39,774 nucleotides of DNA from Methylotenera_A sp046594885 (GTDB lineage Bacteria > Pseudomonadota > Gammaproteobacteria > Burkholderiales > Methylophilaceae), in contig JBKJRD010000089.1 of assembly GCA_046594885.1 (NCBI GenBank), positions 1 to 39,774 of the forward strand, read 5' to 3'. Below, in pieces: positions 17,312 through 26,178 of this stretch. The position numbers and the translations under genes are program-made. Positions within the stretch are counted from its first letter, which is position 1. Each line of letters begins with the position of its first letter. The notes below the pieces were generated by a model, which did no database searches, was not told where the DNA came from, and was given only the letters and a program-made list of their open reading frames with translations.

Positions 17312-18742
17312 ATGACCGTTCGTACACGATTCGCGCCTAGCCCCACTGGCTTTTTACATATTGGCGGCGCACGCACCGCGCTATTTTCTTGGGCATACGC
17401 CAAAAAACATGGCGGAAAATTTATTCTACGTATTGAAGATACCGATGTGGAACGTAGCACGCCAGAAGCCGTGCAGGCGATCTTGGATGGCATGCATTGG
17501 CTGGGCTTGGATTACGACGAAGGGCCGTTTTACCAGATGCAGCGTATGGGCACTTATAAAAAAGTCATTCAAAGTATGCTGGATAACGACACAGCATATT
17601 ATTGCTACAGCAGTAAAGCAGAATTGGAAGTCTTGCGTGAAAGCCAAATGCAGCAAGGTTTAAAGCCGCGCTATGATGGTAAATGGCGCCCAGAATCGGG
17701 CAAAACTCTGCCAACAAGGCCGATAGATATTGCGCCAGTGGTGCGTTTTAAAAATCCGCAAACAGGTGTAGTTGCTTGGGACGATTTGGTGAAAGGCAGA
17801 ATTGAAATTGCCAATAGCGAGCTGGATGATTTAATTATTGCCCGCGCTGATGGCACGCCGACTTATAATTTTTGTGTAGTGGTTGATGATTTTGAAATGG
17901 GCATTACCCAAGTGATTCGCGGTGATGATCACGTGAATAATACCCCGCGCCAGATTAATATGCTCAACGCCTTGGGCGCGCATGATTCTAATTTAAAAAT
18001 CCCGCAATACGCGCATTTATCCATGATTTTGGGTGACGATGGCCAAAAGCTTTCTAAACGTCATGGCGCAGTAAGTGTGATGCAATATCATGAAGATGGC
18101 TATTTAAAAGAGGCGGTTTTAAATTATCTGGCACGACTTGGTTGGAGCCATGGCGATGCAGAATTATTTAATATGCAACAGTTTTGCGAATGGTTTGATT
18201 TGGACCATATTACGCCATCGGCTGCGCAGTTTAATACTGAAAAACTCAATTGGTTAAACGCGCATTATATTAAAGAAACTAGCTTGGATGCGCTTGCTAT
18301 TGATATTACCAAGCGTTTGGCAAAGATAAATGTTTATGTTGCCAGCACGCCAGATTTAAGTGCAATAATCGATTTGTACCGTGAACGCGCGAATAATTTG
18401 AATCAACTGGCCGCAGATATCGCCTATTTTTACGCATTGCCGCCAGCTAATCCAGCAGATATTGAAAAACACATCACGCCAGAAATTTTGCCTGCTTTAA
18501 AGGTGTTAAGTCTAAAACTGTCAGGTATTGATTGGACAGCCGAGGCGATTCATCATGCGATTAATGAGGTTGTGGCCGAAAACCAACTCAAATTTCCTAA
18601 AGTTGCCATGCCGTTACGTGTGATGTTAACAGGCATCGCGCAATCACCCAGTATCGACCAAGTGATGGCTTTATTAGGACAGAAAGAAACGCTAGCTAGA
18701 ATAAATCCATATTTAATCTCACTTAAATTTTTAAAAGTTTAG
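17312..18742 (+). CDS. gltX: Glutamate-tRNA ligase
   Basis: GltX charges tRNA-Glu (and in some bacteria tRNA-Gln) with glutamate. Class I synthetase signatures are present: HIGG at residues 16-19 (the HIGH motif) and KLSKR at 246-250 (the KMSKS motif). The start is set at ATG 17312, giving MTVRTRFAPSPTG, the standard N-terminus; an in-frame TTG four codons upstream is unlikely. Length is 476 residues, normal for the family. No strong ribosome site precedes it. The 176 bases upstream are very AT-rich and separate it from the divergent PilZ-like gene. Confidence 0.96.
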   Translation: MTVRTRFAPSPTGFLHIGGARTALFSWAYAKKHGGKFILRIEDTDVERSTPEAVQAILDGMHWLGLDYDEGPFYQMQRMGTYKKVIQSMLDNDTAYYCYSSKAELEVLRESQMQQGLKPRYDGKWRPESGKTLPTRPIDIAPVVRFKNPQTGVVAWDDLVKGRIEIANSELDDLIIARADGTPTYNFCVVVDDFEMGITQVIRGDDHVNNTPRQINMLNALGAHDSNLKIPQYAHLSMILGDDGQKLSKRHGAVSVMQYHEDGYLKEAVLNYLARLGWSHGDAELFNMQQFCEWFDLDHITPSAAQFNTEKLNWLNAHYIKETSLDALAIDITKRLAKINVYVASTPDLSAIIDLYRERANNLNQLAADIAYFYALPPANPADIEKHITPEILPALKVLSLKLSGIDWTAEAIHHAINEVVAENQLKFPKVAMPLRVMLTGIAQSPSIDQVMALLGQKETLARINPYLISLKFLKV

Positions 18743-18846
18743 CTGCTTTTAAAATTACTTAAGTTAAATAAACCGCAAAATTGTTCAAACTACTATTGAA
18801 ATGAGAACAAAAAGTCACAACAATAGTCGTACGCATGGCAGTTTTA

Positions 18847-18862
18847 GCTTTATTTATAAAGC
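18847..18862. repeat. Palindrome in the hfq leader
   Basis: GCTTTAT and ATAAAGC form a perfect 7-bp inverted repeat around a TT centre, 36 bases upstream of the hfq start. It could be a hairpin or operator in the leader; Hfq is known to regulate its own mRNA in E. coli, but a link here is a guess. Confidence 0.35.
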
Positions 18863-18897
18863 CACTCCAACATTATTACAACTAAAAGGAGCACAAA

Positions 18898-19137
18898 ATG
18901 AATAACAAAGGACAAATGCTGCAGGATCCATTCTTAAATGCCCTCAGAAAAGAACATGTACAAGTTTCAATTTACTTGGTTAACGGTATTAAGTTACAGG
19001 GTCAAGTCGATTCGTTTGATCAATACGTGATTTTATTAAAAAATACGGTCACGCAAATGGTCTACAAACATGCGATTTCTACTATCGTGCCAGCGCGTGC
19101 GGTGAGTATGACATTGCCAGAAGAGACGGAAGACTAA
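18898..19137 (+). CDS. hfq: RNA chaperone Hfq
   Basis: Hfq forms a hexameric Sm-like ring that pairs small RNAs with mRNAs. The 79-residue protein has the Sm1 region (QDPFLNALRKEHVQVSIYLVNG) and the Sm2 pattern YKHAIST around residues 56-62, with the proximal-face residues expected of enterobacterial and betaproteobacterial Hfq. The C-terminal tail is short (about 12 residues). A strong AAGGAG ribosome site lies 6 bases before the ATG. It starts the hfq-hflX-hflK-hflC run; hflX follows after 3 bases. Confidence 0.98.
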   Translation: MNNKGQMLQDPFLNALRKEHVQVSIYLVNGIKLQGQVDSFDQYVILLKNTVTQMVYKHAISTIVPARAVSMTLPEETED

Positions 19138-19140
19138 GAT

Positions 19141-20331
19141 TTGGCCATAAAGCCTTCCGGTTACGGCGAAAATACCCTAGCGAATCCAGCCACATTAACA
19201 ACGCCAATTGATGGCGGCGTTGTTCTGGTGAGCATTGATTTTGGTGAGCCAGATTATGCAGAAAGTTTGCATGAGCTGCGTCAATTGGTGATTTCTGCAA
19301 ACATGCAAGTGCGCGCCACCATAGAAGGCAAGCGCAGCACTCCTGACGCAAAATTATTTATCGGCAGCGGTAAAGCCGATGAATTAAAGCAGATATTAGA
19401 AGCCAGCGAAACCAATCTGGTGGCTTTTAACCACGATTTAAGCCCTTCACAGCAGCGCAATTTAGAGCGCTTATTGCAAGCTAAAGTGTTAGACAGAACG
19501 GGTTTAATTTTAGACATTTTTGCGCAACGTGCTAAAAGCCACGAAGGTAAATTGCAGATTGAGCTTGCGCAATTAGAACATTTATCGACCAGATTGGTGC
19601 GCGGCTGGACGCATTTGGAGCGCCAAAAAGGCGGTATTGGCGTACGTGGCGGTCCGGGCGAAACACAGTTGGAGCTGGATAGACGTATGCTGCGCGTACG
19701 TGTGAAGCAACTACGCGAAAAGCTGGACAAACTTAAATCACAACGTGGTATGCAACGCCGCGCGCGAAAACGTTCCAATTTGATGACCGTGTCGTTGGTT
19801 GGCTATACCAACGCAGGAAAATCTACCCTTTTTAATCGGTTAACTCAGTCGGGCGTTTATGCCGCAGACCAGCTATTTGCAACATTGGATACTACATCGC
19901 GCAAAATGTATCTGGGCGAAGATTATCATTCGGGTGGCGGTTCAGTGGTGGTTTCAGATACGGTTGGCTTTATTAAGCATTTACCCACTACTTTAATTGA
20001 AGCATTTGGTGCAACGCTAGAAGAAGCAGCACAAGCCGATTTATTGTTACATATTGTGGATATTGCTAGCACTAACCGTGATGCGCAGATTGCACAGGTT
20101 AATCTGGTTTTGCAAGAAATTGGCGCATCAAAAGTGCCGCAAATAGTTGTGTTAAATCAGATTGATAAGCTGGATATGTCAGCCGGCTTGATTCGCGATG
20201 AATATGGTAATATTTCAAAAGTGAGCATTTCGGCAGTTTCTGGCGCTGGAATCGATTTATTAAAGCTGGCATTAACAGAGTATCAGCAACTGTTAAGACG
20301 ACAAAGCACAGAAGAAAGTGCTTATGTTTAA
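19141..20331 (+). CDS. hflX: Ribosome-associated GTPase HflX
   Basis: HflX binds 50S subunits and splits stalled or hibernating 70S ribosomes under stress. The 396-residue protein shows the HflX N-terminal hallmarks FIGSGKADEL, DRTGLILDIFAQRA and GGPGETQLELDRR, a basic coiled-coil linker, and a GTPase domain with P-loop GYTNAGKS (residues 221-228) and DTVGF. The start is TTG at 19141, three bases after the hfq stop, with GGAAG 8 bases upstream in the end of hfq. No better ATG is present before the conserved VVLVSIDFGE segment. It is probably translationally coupled to hfq. Confidence 0.96.
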   Translation: MAIKPSGYGENTLANPATLTTPIDGGVVLVSIDFGEPDYAESLHELRQLVISANMQVRATIEGKRSTPDAKLFIGSGKADELKQILEASETNLVAFNHDLSPSQQRNLERLLQAKVLDRTGLILDIFAQRAKSHEGKLQIELAQLEHLSTRLVRGWTHLERQKGGIGVRGGPGETQLELDRRMLRVRVKQLREKLDKLKSQRGMQRRARKRSNLMTVSLVGYTNAGKSTLFNRLTQSGVYAADQLFATLDTTSRKMYLGEDYHSGGGSVVVSDTVGFIKHLPTTLIEAFGATLEEAAQADLLLHIVDIASTNRDAQIAQVNLVLQEIGASKVPQIVVLNQIDKLDMSAGLIRDEYGNISKVSISAVSGAGIDLLKLALTEYQQLLRRQSTEESAYV

Positions 20332-20385
20332 TTCAATTTTAACGTATTTATTTAACGCATTTAGTAACAGTGTTCGGAGTCATGC

Positions 20386-21549
20386 ATGATTAAGTTTCCT
20401 GGTTTTGGTCAACGTAATAACGAAGGTCCGCCTGATTTAGATCAAATATTGAAAGATTTAAATCAAAAGATTAATAATCTTTTTGGCAAAAAAAATACAG
20501 CTGGCAACGGCAGTCAGCCAACCATCAATAAAGATTTTAATCTGCCTGTGTTGCCAATTTTGGCAGTGATTGCCGCTATTTGGTTGGCCACTGGATTTTA
20601 TATTGTTGACCAAGGTTCATTGGGTGTGGAATTACGCTTTGGAAAATATATTGAAACCACTGAGCCTGGCCCCAGATGGCATTGGCCGTACCCAATTGAA
20701 TCGGCAGAAGTTGTTAATATGGAACAAGTGCGCCGTTTAGAAGTGGGTTACAGAAGTAGCGGTGATGGCGCAGGCGGTAAAACAAGACAGCCTAAAGAAG
20801 CACTCATGCTCACTGAAGATGAAAATATCATCGATATGCAGGTAGCTGTGCAATATAAATTAAAAAATGCTAAAGACTATTTATTCAATAATCGTTCAAC
20901 TGATAGCTCCGTTATGTCAGCTGCAGAAACCGCGATTCGTGAAATTGTGGGTAAAAGCAAATTAGACGATTTATTGCAAAAAGGTTTGCCAGATACTTCA
21001 GAGCGCATGCAGGCTATTTTAGATAGCTATAAAACGGGCGTGTTAATAACCAGTGTTTCGCGCCAAAAAGGTGCTGCGCCAGAGCAGGTAAAAGAAGCGT
21101 TTGATGACGTTAACCGCGCCAATCAAGATTACCAGCGTCAAATTAATGAAGGCCAAGCTTACGCTAATGATGTGATTCCAAAAGCGCGCGGAAACGCAGC
21201 GCGTCTTGCAGAAGAGGCATCAGGTTACAAGCTTAGAGTGGAAAACGAGGCGCGCGGTAATGCAAGCCGCTTTGAGCAAATTTTAACGCAATATACAAAA
21301 GCGCCACAAGTAACGCGCCAACGTTTGTATTTAGATGCACAAGAGCAAATTATGTCGAGCACCAGTAAGGTGATTGTGGATCAGCCTGGCGGTAATAGTT
21401 TGTTATATTTGCCACTCGATAAATTAATGGAAAAGAGCGCGGCTGGCACTAGCACTTATACTAACGTTACACCAGCTACGCCCACTAATAAACAAACGGA
21501 TGCAGCAGAGGCTGAATCACGTCAGCTAGGACGCAATCGCGATAGATAA
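20386..21549 (+). CDS. hflK: FtsH protease regulator HflK
   Basis: HflK is an inner-membrane SPFH/stomatin-type protein that forms a large cage with HflC around the FtsH protease. The 387-residue protein has a short cytoplasmic N-terminus, one membrane helix (about residues 51-68, LPVLPILAVIAAIWLATG), and an SPFH domain beginning YIVDQGSLGVELRFGKY. A coiled coil rich in Ala, Glu and Arg follows (about 225-310), then a polar tail. GGAG sits 7 bases before the ATG. hflC follows after 111 bases. Confidence 0.95.
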   Translation: MIKFPGFGQRNNEGPPDLDQILKDLNQKINNLFGKKNTAGNGSQPTINKDFNLPVLPILAVIAAIWLATGFYIVDQGSLGVELRFGKYIETTEPGPRWHWPYPIESAEVVNMEQVRRLEVGYRSSGDGAGGKTRQPKEALMLTEDENIIDMQVAVQYKLKNAKDYLFNNRSTDSSVMSAAETAIREIVGKSKLDDLLQKGLPDTSERMQAILDSYKTGVLITSVSRQKGAAPEQVKEAFDDVNRANQDYQRQINEGQAYANDVIPKARGNAARLAEEASGYKLRVENEARGNASRFEQILTQYTKAPQVTRQRLYLDAQEQIMSSTSKVIVDQPGGNSLLYLPLDKLMEKSAAGTSTYTNVTPATPTNKQTDAAEAESRQLGRNRDR

Positions 21550-21660
21550 GTGTATCAATTTGATGCGTTGAGTCAGAAAAATAGCAGGATATTTTTAAAG
21601 CTTAATTAAAAAATCGAATCAATAGATTTTAATTAAAATGAACAGGTAAAGAGAATTGAA

Positions 21661-22533
21661 ATGAAAAATATTGGTTTATATTTAATCGGAATATTTGTAG
21701 CATTAGTGATTTTAAGCATGTCTTTTTTTACGGTAGATCAGCGTGAGTACGCGTTGGTGTTCAGGTTGGGTGAAATTGTTTCTGTTAAAAAAGAACCGGG
21801 TTTGTATTTCAAAGTGCCATTGTTAGATGGTTTAAAATATTTTGATAAGCGCATTTTGACGTTGGATTATGAGCAACCTGCAGAAATCATCACCAGTGAA
21901 AACAAAACCATGACGGTGGATTCATTCGTGAAATGGCGCATTATCGACCCATCAAGATATTATGTATCGGTAAAAGAAGGTGGAGAAAGTGCGGCTGAAG
22001 ACCGTCTGACACAAGTGGTGAATGCTGGCCTGCGCGATGAATTTGGTAAACGTACTGTGCATGATGTGATTTCTGGCGAACGTGGCGCGATTATGGACAG
22101 CATGCGCAAACGCGCAGACAAAGAAGCGCGCCAAATTGGTATTGAAGTGGTTGATGTGCGTTTAAAACGGGTGGATTATTCGGAAGACATCAGTAAATCT
22201 GTTTACGACCGTATGATTGCAGAAAGAAAACGTATCGCCAATCAGCTGCGCTCAGAAGGCGCTGCCGCCTCTGAAAAGATTCGTGCCGATGCCGATAAAC
22301 AGCGCGAAGTCATTATCGCTGAGGCGTTTGGTAATGCGCAAAAAATGAAGGGTGAAGGCGACGCAAAAGCGGCAGAAATATACGCCAGCGCTTACAGCAA
22401 AGACCCAGAGTTTTATGCGTTTTATCGCAGCCAAGAAGCGTACAAAAATAGCTTTAACAGCAAATCCGATATCATGGTGTTAGATCCTAAATCGGAATTC
22501 TTTAAATATATGCGTAATTCTGGCGCTAAATAA
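21661..22533 (+). CDS. hflC: FtsH protease regulator HflC
   Basis: HflC is the partner of HflK. The 290-residue protein has an N-terminal membrane helix (about residues 4-24), an SPFH domain opening with FFTVDQREYALVFRLGEI, and a coiled-coil region with the family motif MIAERKRIANQLRSEGAA. It ends with the usual YRSQEAYKNSF...MVLDPKSEFFKYM region. An AGAGA site precedes the ATG. The 111-base gap from hflK is larger than usual but shows no terminator. Confidence 0.96.
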   Translation: MKNIGLYLIGIFVALVILSMSFFTVDQREYALVFRLGEIVSVKKEPGLYFKVPLLDGLKYFDKRILTLDYEQPAEIITSENKTMTVDSFVKWRIIDPSRYYVSVKEGGESAAEDRLTQVVNAGLRDEFGKRTVHDVISGERGAIMDSMRKRADKEARQIGIEVVDVRLKRVDYSEDISKSVYDRMIAERKRIANQLRSEGAAASEKIRADADKQREVIIAEAFGNAQKMKGEGDAKAAEIYASAYSKDPEFYAFYRSQEAYKNSFNSKSDIMVLDPKSEFFKYMRNSGAK

Positions 22534-22622
22534 TACTGTAGCAAGCAATACTTAACCCATTATTTTAATCAACTTTTCGTCGCCAAATATTGGTTCAAAT
22601 TTAGGGTTAAGTCAGTCATCAA

Positions 22623-22808
22623 ATGAATAGCACTTTGTTAACCGCGCTCGGATTAATGCTGGTTTTAGAAGGATTAATGCCGTTAATTGCGCCTAAATCT
22701 TGGCGCGAAACTTTCAAGCGCATGATTGCACTAAATGATGGTCAACTCCGTTTTATTGGCCTGTTTTCACTGTTGGGTGGATTGCTACTCATAGTCTTTA
22801 GTCGATAG
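22623..22808 (+). CDS. DUF2065 (YjeT-like) small membrane protein
   Basis: This 61-residue protein has two hydrophobic segments (about residues 3-22 and 42-59) separated by a basic loop with SWRETFKRMIALNDGQLRF, the standard DUF2065 pattern. The family is commonly found directly after hflC, as here, and its function is unknown; an association with the HflKC/FtsH membrane complex is only suggested by position. No strong ribosome site precedes the ATG. Confidence 0.88.
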   Translation: MNSTLLTALGLMLVLEGLMPLIAPKSWRETFKRMIALNDGQLRFIGLFSLLGGLLLIVFSR

Positions 22809-22825
22809 TCTAATTTTCTTCTTAA

Positions 22826-22872
22826 TGGCTAAATTGCGCCTTGGGTCACTAACTCACAGCCCAATTTAGCCA
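22826..22872. promoter_or_regulatory. Perfect 11-bp inverted repeat upstream of hisZ
   Basis: TGGCTAAATTG (22826-22836) and CAATTTAGCCA (22862-22872) are exact reverse complements separated by 25 bases. The repeat lies between the DUF2065 gene and hisZ, ending about 30 bases before the hisZ -10. There is no T-run after it, so it may be an operator or an mRNA hairpin rather than a classical terminator. Confidence 0.55.
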
Positions 22873-22902
22873 AGTCCAAAATCCATTCAATCGATTATCT
22901 TG

Positions 22903-22908
22903 TATAAT
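22903..22908 (+). promoter_or_regulatory. Candidate -10 element of hisZ (leaderless configuration)
   Basis: A perfect TATAAT ends 7 bases before the hisZ ATG, so transcription would start at or next to the A of ATG. No ribosome site is visible. No good -35 is found at 16-18 bp. Confidence 0.45.
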
Positions 22909-22915
22909 AATCGCT

Positions 22916-24073
22916 ATGCGAAATTGGTTGCTCCCAGAATATATTGAAGACGTGCTGCCCGCTGAAGCGGCGCGATTAGAGTTTTTACGCCGTCAACTAT
23001 TGGATTTATTCAAAGTGCATGGCTATCAATATGTGATTCCGCCGACGCTGGAATATTTAGAATCATTAATGACTGGCACAGGCCATGATTTAGATTTAGC
23101 CACTTTTAAAGTGGTCGATCAGTTAACGGGCCGATTAATGGGTATGCGGGCAGATATGACGCCACAAGCGGCCAGAATTGACGCACATATGCTCAATCAC
23201 CAGAGTGTTTCTCGATTGTGTTATGCAGGCACCGTTTTGCGTACCAAGCCAGATGGCCTTGCACGCACGCGCGAACCGCTGCAATTGGGCGCAGAGTTAT
23301 TTGGCCACGCGGGCATTGAAAGTGATATTGAGATTCATCGCTTAATGATTAAAGCGTTGCAAGTTTTAGGCTTAAAACAGTTGCATATTGATTTTAGCCA
23401 TGTCGCGATATTTGAAAGCTTGGTTAAAGCGGGCAATATTCATGCTGATTTAGAGCAAGCTTTGTATGCCGCTTTGCAAAGCAAAGATAAAGCCAGTGTG
23501 GCGTTGCTGGCTGCAAACTTAGCTGCCAATATTAAACAAGCGCTGATTGATTTAACCGATTTAAATGGCGACGCAGGCGTATTGCAAAAAGCTCAGCAAT
23601 TATTACCAAAAATTCCTGCAATTAGTAAAGCATTGGCTGATTTGGTCAGCGTTGCAGCGCAATTAACTGATTTAAACGTGCATGTTTCGTTTGATTTAAG
23701 CGAGCTACGCGGTTATCACTACCATAGCGGCATTGTGTTTGCCGCTTATGCAAAAGGTTACACTGGCCCAATTGCACTAGGTGGACGTTATGATGAGGTA
23801 GGTTTAGCTTTTGGCCGTGCGCGCCCCGCAACAGGTTTTAGTTTAGATTTACGTGGTGCTGTAACGGCCTTAACCCCTGCAATTAACGCAAAAGCCATTC
23901 TTGCCCCAGCCGGTGATGACAAACTGTTATTAAGTACAATAGAAAACTTACGTGCAGAAGGTCAAATCGTGATTCAGGCTTTGCCAAACTCAACCAGTAA
24001 CGTGGTTGAGTTGAACTGCGACAAGCAATTGGTTTACAGCAATCAGCAATGGCAAATCCAGCCTTTACAATAA
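22916..24073 (+). CDS. hisZ: ATP phosphoribosyltransferase regulatory subunit HisZ
   Basis: HisZ is a catalytically inactive paralogue of histidyl-tRNA synthetase that pairs with the short form of HisG for the first step of histidine synthesis. The 385-residue protein has the class II fold with LPEYIEDVLPAEAARLEFLRRQLL near the start, motif-2-like VLRTKPDGLARTREPLQLGAELFG and GGRYDEVGLAFGRARPATGFSLDL. The C-terminal anticodon-binding domain of true HisRS is absent. Its presence implies that a short HisG is encoded elsewhere. It precedes purA, the common betaproteobacterial order. Confidence 0.93.
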   Translation: MRNWLLPEYIEDVLPAEAARLEFLRRQLLDLFKVHGYQYVIPPTLEYLESLMTGTGHDLDLATFKVVDQLTGRLMGMRADMTPQAARIDAHMLNHQSVSRLCYAGTVLRTKPDGLARTREPLQLGAELFGHAGIESDIEIHRLMIKALQVLGLKQLHIDFSHVAIFESLVKAGNIHADLEQALYAALQSKDKASVALLAANLAANIKQALIDLTDLNGDAGVLQKAQQLLPKIPAISKALADLVSVAAQLTDLNVHVSFDLSELRGYHYHSGIVFAAYAKGYTGPIALGGRYDEVGLAFGRARPATGFSLDLRGAVTALTPAINAKAILAPAGDDKLLLSTIENLRAEGQIVIQALPNSTSNVVELNCDKQLVYSNQQWQIQPLQ

Positions 24074-24117
24074 TCCACCCTTTATATTTCAGTAGAAAAA
24101 ATAGTTAAGTAAACGTT

Positions 24118-25455
24118 ATGGCGCAAAATACAGTAAAAAATCCTGCTAAAAATGTGGTCGTTATTGGCACACAATGGGGCGATGAAGGTAAAGGCAAGAT
24201 TGTCGATTGGCTTACTGACCATGCGCAAGGTGTGGTGCGTTTTCAGGGTGGGCATAATGCAGGTCACACTTTGGTTGTTGGGCAAGGCACTGAGCAACGT
24301 GTTTACAAGTTAAATCTTGTGCCATCTGGCATCGTGCGTGCAGGCGTTAATTGTTATATCGGCAATGGCGTGGTGTTGGATGTTGGACACTTGTTGAGCG
24401 AAATTGCTGCGCTGGAAAAAGATGGTTTAGAGGTTAAAAGCCGCCTAAAAGTAAGCCCTGGCTGCCCGTTGATTTTAAGTCATCATGTGGCGCTCGATAA
24501 CGCACGCGAAGCCAAGCGCGCGATTAAAATTGGTACCACTGGTAAAGGCATTGGCCCAACTTACGAAGACAAAGTCGCGCGTAGGGCTTTAAGAGTTTAC
24601 GATTTATTTTACCCAGAACGTTTTGCTGAAAAATTAAAAGAGGTGATGGATTATCACAACTTTGTATTAACCAATTATCTAGGCGCAAAAGCGGTGGATT
24701 TTAATCAACAATACGATGCCAGCATGGCGCAGGCGATTGCATTAAAACCCATGATTGCCGATATTTCAGCCGAACTTTATGCAGCAAACGATAGAGGTGA
24801 AAATTTATTGTTTGAGGGTGCACAAGGTACATTATTAGATATTGATCACGGCACTTATCCGTATGTGACTTCAAGCAACTGTATTGCCGGTCAAGCCTCT
24901 GCTGGTACAGGCGTTGGCGCTAATATGCTGCATTACGTGTTGGGCATTACCAAGGCTTATACCACGCGCGTGGGCGGCGGCCCTTTCCCTAGTGAACTGG
25001 ATATTGAAACTGAAGGCTTGGCCGGGCATCAAATGTCGAATAAAGGCCAAGAAATTGGCACGGTGACTAAGCGTAAACGTCGCTGTGGCTGGTTTGATGC
25101 AGCGGCATTGCGTCGTTCTGCACGCATTAATGGCTTAACTGGTTTGTGTATTACCAAGCTGGATGTATTAGACGGTATTGAAAGTTTAGCTATTTGCACT
25201 GGTTACGAGCTAGATGGCAAATTGGTGGATATGCTGCCAGTAGGCGCGGATGATGTGGCGCGTTGCAAACCGATTTATGAAACAGTGGCTGGCTGGAAAG
25301 CCAATACCTTTGGCGTTAAAACCTGGGATGGCCTGCCTAAAAATGCGCAGCGTTATCTTAATCGCTTAGAAGCATTGTGTGGCGTGCCAATTGCGATTGT
25401 ATCAACCGGGCCAGAGCGCGATGAGACGATTATTATTGAGCATCCTTTTGCATAA
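24118..25455 (+). CDS. purA: Adenylosuccinate synthetase
   Basis: PurA couples IMP, aspartate and GTP to adenylosuccinate, the first committed step to AMP. The 445-residue protein has the N-terminal loop GTQWGDEGKGKIVD (residues 17-30, with the catalytic Asp at 22), GGHNAGHTLVV with the catalytic His, GTTGKGIGPTYEDK and the C-terminal NKWD-like TKLDVLDG. It is slightly longer than E. coli PurA (432) because of extra N-terminal residues. The gap to hisZ is 44 bases. Confidence 0.98.
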   Translation: MAQNTVKNPAKNVVVIGTQWGDEGKGKIVDWLTDHAQGVVRFQGGHNAGHTLVVGQGTEQRVYKLNLVPSGIVRAGVNCYIGNGVVLDVGHLLSEIAALEKDGLEVKSRLKVSPGCPLILSHHVALDNAREAKRAIKIGTTGKGIGPTYEDKVARRALRVYDLFYPERFAEKLKEVMDYHNFVLTNYLGAKAVDFNQQYDASMAQAIALKPMIADISAELYAANDRGENLLFEGAQGTLLDIDHGTYPYVTSSNCIAGQASAGTGVGANMLHYVLGITKAYTTRVGGGPFPSELDIETEGLAGHQMSNKGQEIGTVTKRKRRCGWFDAAALRRSARINGLTGLCITKLDVLDGIESLAICTGYELDGKLVDMLPVGADDVARCKPIYETVAGWKANTFGVKTWDGLPKNAQRYLNRLEALCGVPIAIVSTGPERDETIIIEHPFA

Positions 25456-25593
25456 ATTGCAAATCCCGTCGCTATGCTTTATTGCCACATAAATTTTTTT
25501 TCGCTTACATCCCTATGGTATGCAGCGCTCAATTTTTTAGTTGCACCTAGCCTGGCTTAGGACTTTGCATTTTATTGTGCTGTTAAGATATTC

Positions 25594-26178
25594 ATGACAA
25601 CATCACAAAACCAACGATTAGCATGGGCGATTAGCGGTTCTGGCCATTATTTGCGAGAATGCTTAGACTTTTTACAGGCGCTTAACAAGCAAGATTTAAC
25701 ATCTGTTGATATTTTTTTAAGTAAGGCCGCCGCCGAAATAATTCAGCAATATGGTTTTCAGTCGCAACTAGACGCAACAGGCTGTCGTGTTTTTCAAGAT
25801 AAAACAGCTAGTAGTATTCCCGTTGAATTTTTCTACCAAGGCCATTATCACACCCTGGTGATTGCGCCCGCAACATCTAACACTGTCGCCAAAATGGCTT
25901 ATGGCTTCTCAGATTCCTTAATAACCAATTTATACGCACAAGCAGGCAAAACCCGTGTACCGAGTATTGTATTTGCTTGCGATACAGTGCCAGCGTCAGC
26001 TGATTCGTATATAGAGTCCGAAGCGCCACGTGACAATATCGTTAATGTTTTTCCCAGAAAAATTGATCTAGAAAATGTGGTTAAGTTATCACAATTCGAG
26101 TTAACGCAAGTGGTTGATAGCATGGATGCGCTTGAAAATGCTGTATGTGCTCATTTAAATAAGCCAGCAATGAAATGA
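25594..26178 (+). CDS. Archaeal-type flavoprotein, probable dihydromethanopterin reductase (DmrB-like)
   Basis: This 194-residue protein belongs to the flavoprotein family of homo-oligomeric FMN-binding decarboxylase-like folds. It opens with LAWAISGSGHYLRECLDFL and carries the FMN-site stretch VIAPATSNTVAKMAYGFSDSLITNL. This matches the archaeoflavoprotein/DmrB type, which reduces dihydromethanopterin to tetrahydromethanopterin in archaea; related proteins occur in methylotrophic bacteria. The role is inferred from family and from being first in an operon with other methanopterin/methanofuran genes. Its stop overlaps the next start by 4 bases (ATGA). The 138 bases upstream presumably hold the operon promoter, which I could not define. 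Confidence 0.82.
   Translation: MTTSQNQRLAWAISGSGHYLRECLDFLQALNKQDLTSVDIFLSKAAAEIIQQYGFQSQLDATGCRVFQDKTASSIPVEFFYQGHYHTLVIAPATSNTVAKMAYGFSDSLITNLYAQAGKTRVPSIVFACDTVPASADSYIESEAPRDNIVNVFPRKIDLENVVKLSQFELTQVVDSMDALENAVCAHLNKPAMK

Noticed and set aside
22551..22611. Inverted repeat CTTAACCC / GGGTTAAG after hflC
   Set aside because: Arms are 8 bp but 45 bases apart with no T-run; it may be chance in AT-rich DNA, so it is not listed as a terminator.
25478..25501. Possible terminator after purA (TTTAT/ATAAA followed by eight T)
   Set aside because: The stem is only five A-T pairs, too weak for an intrinsic terminator, although the T-run is striking.
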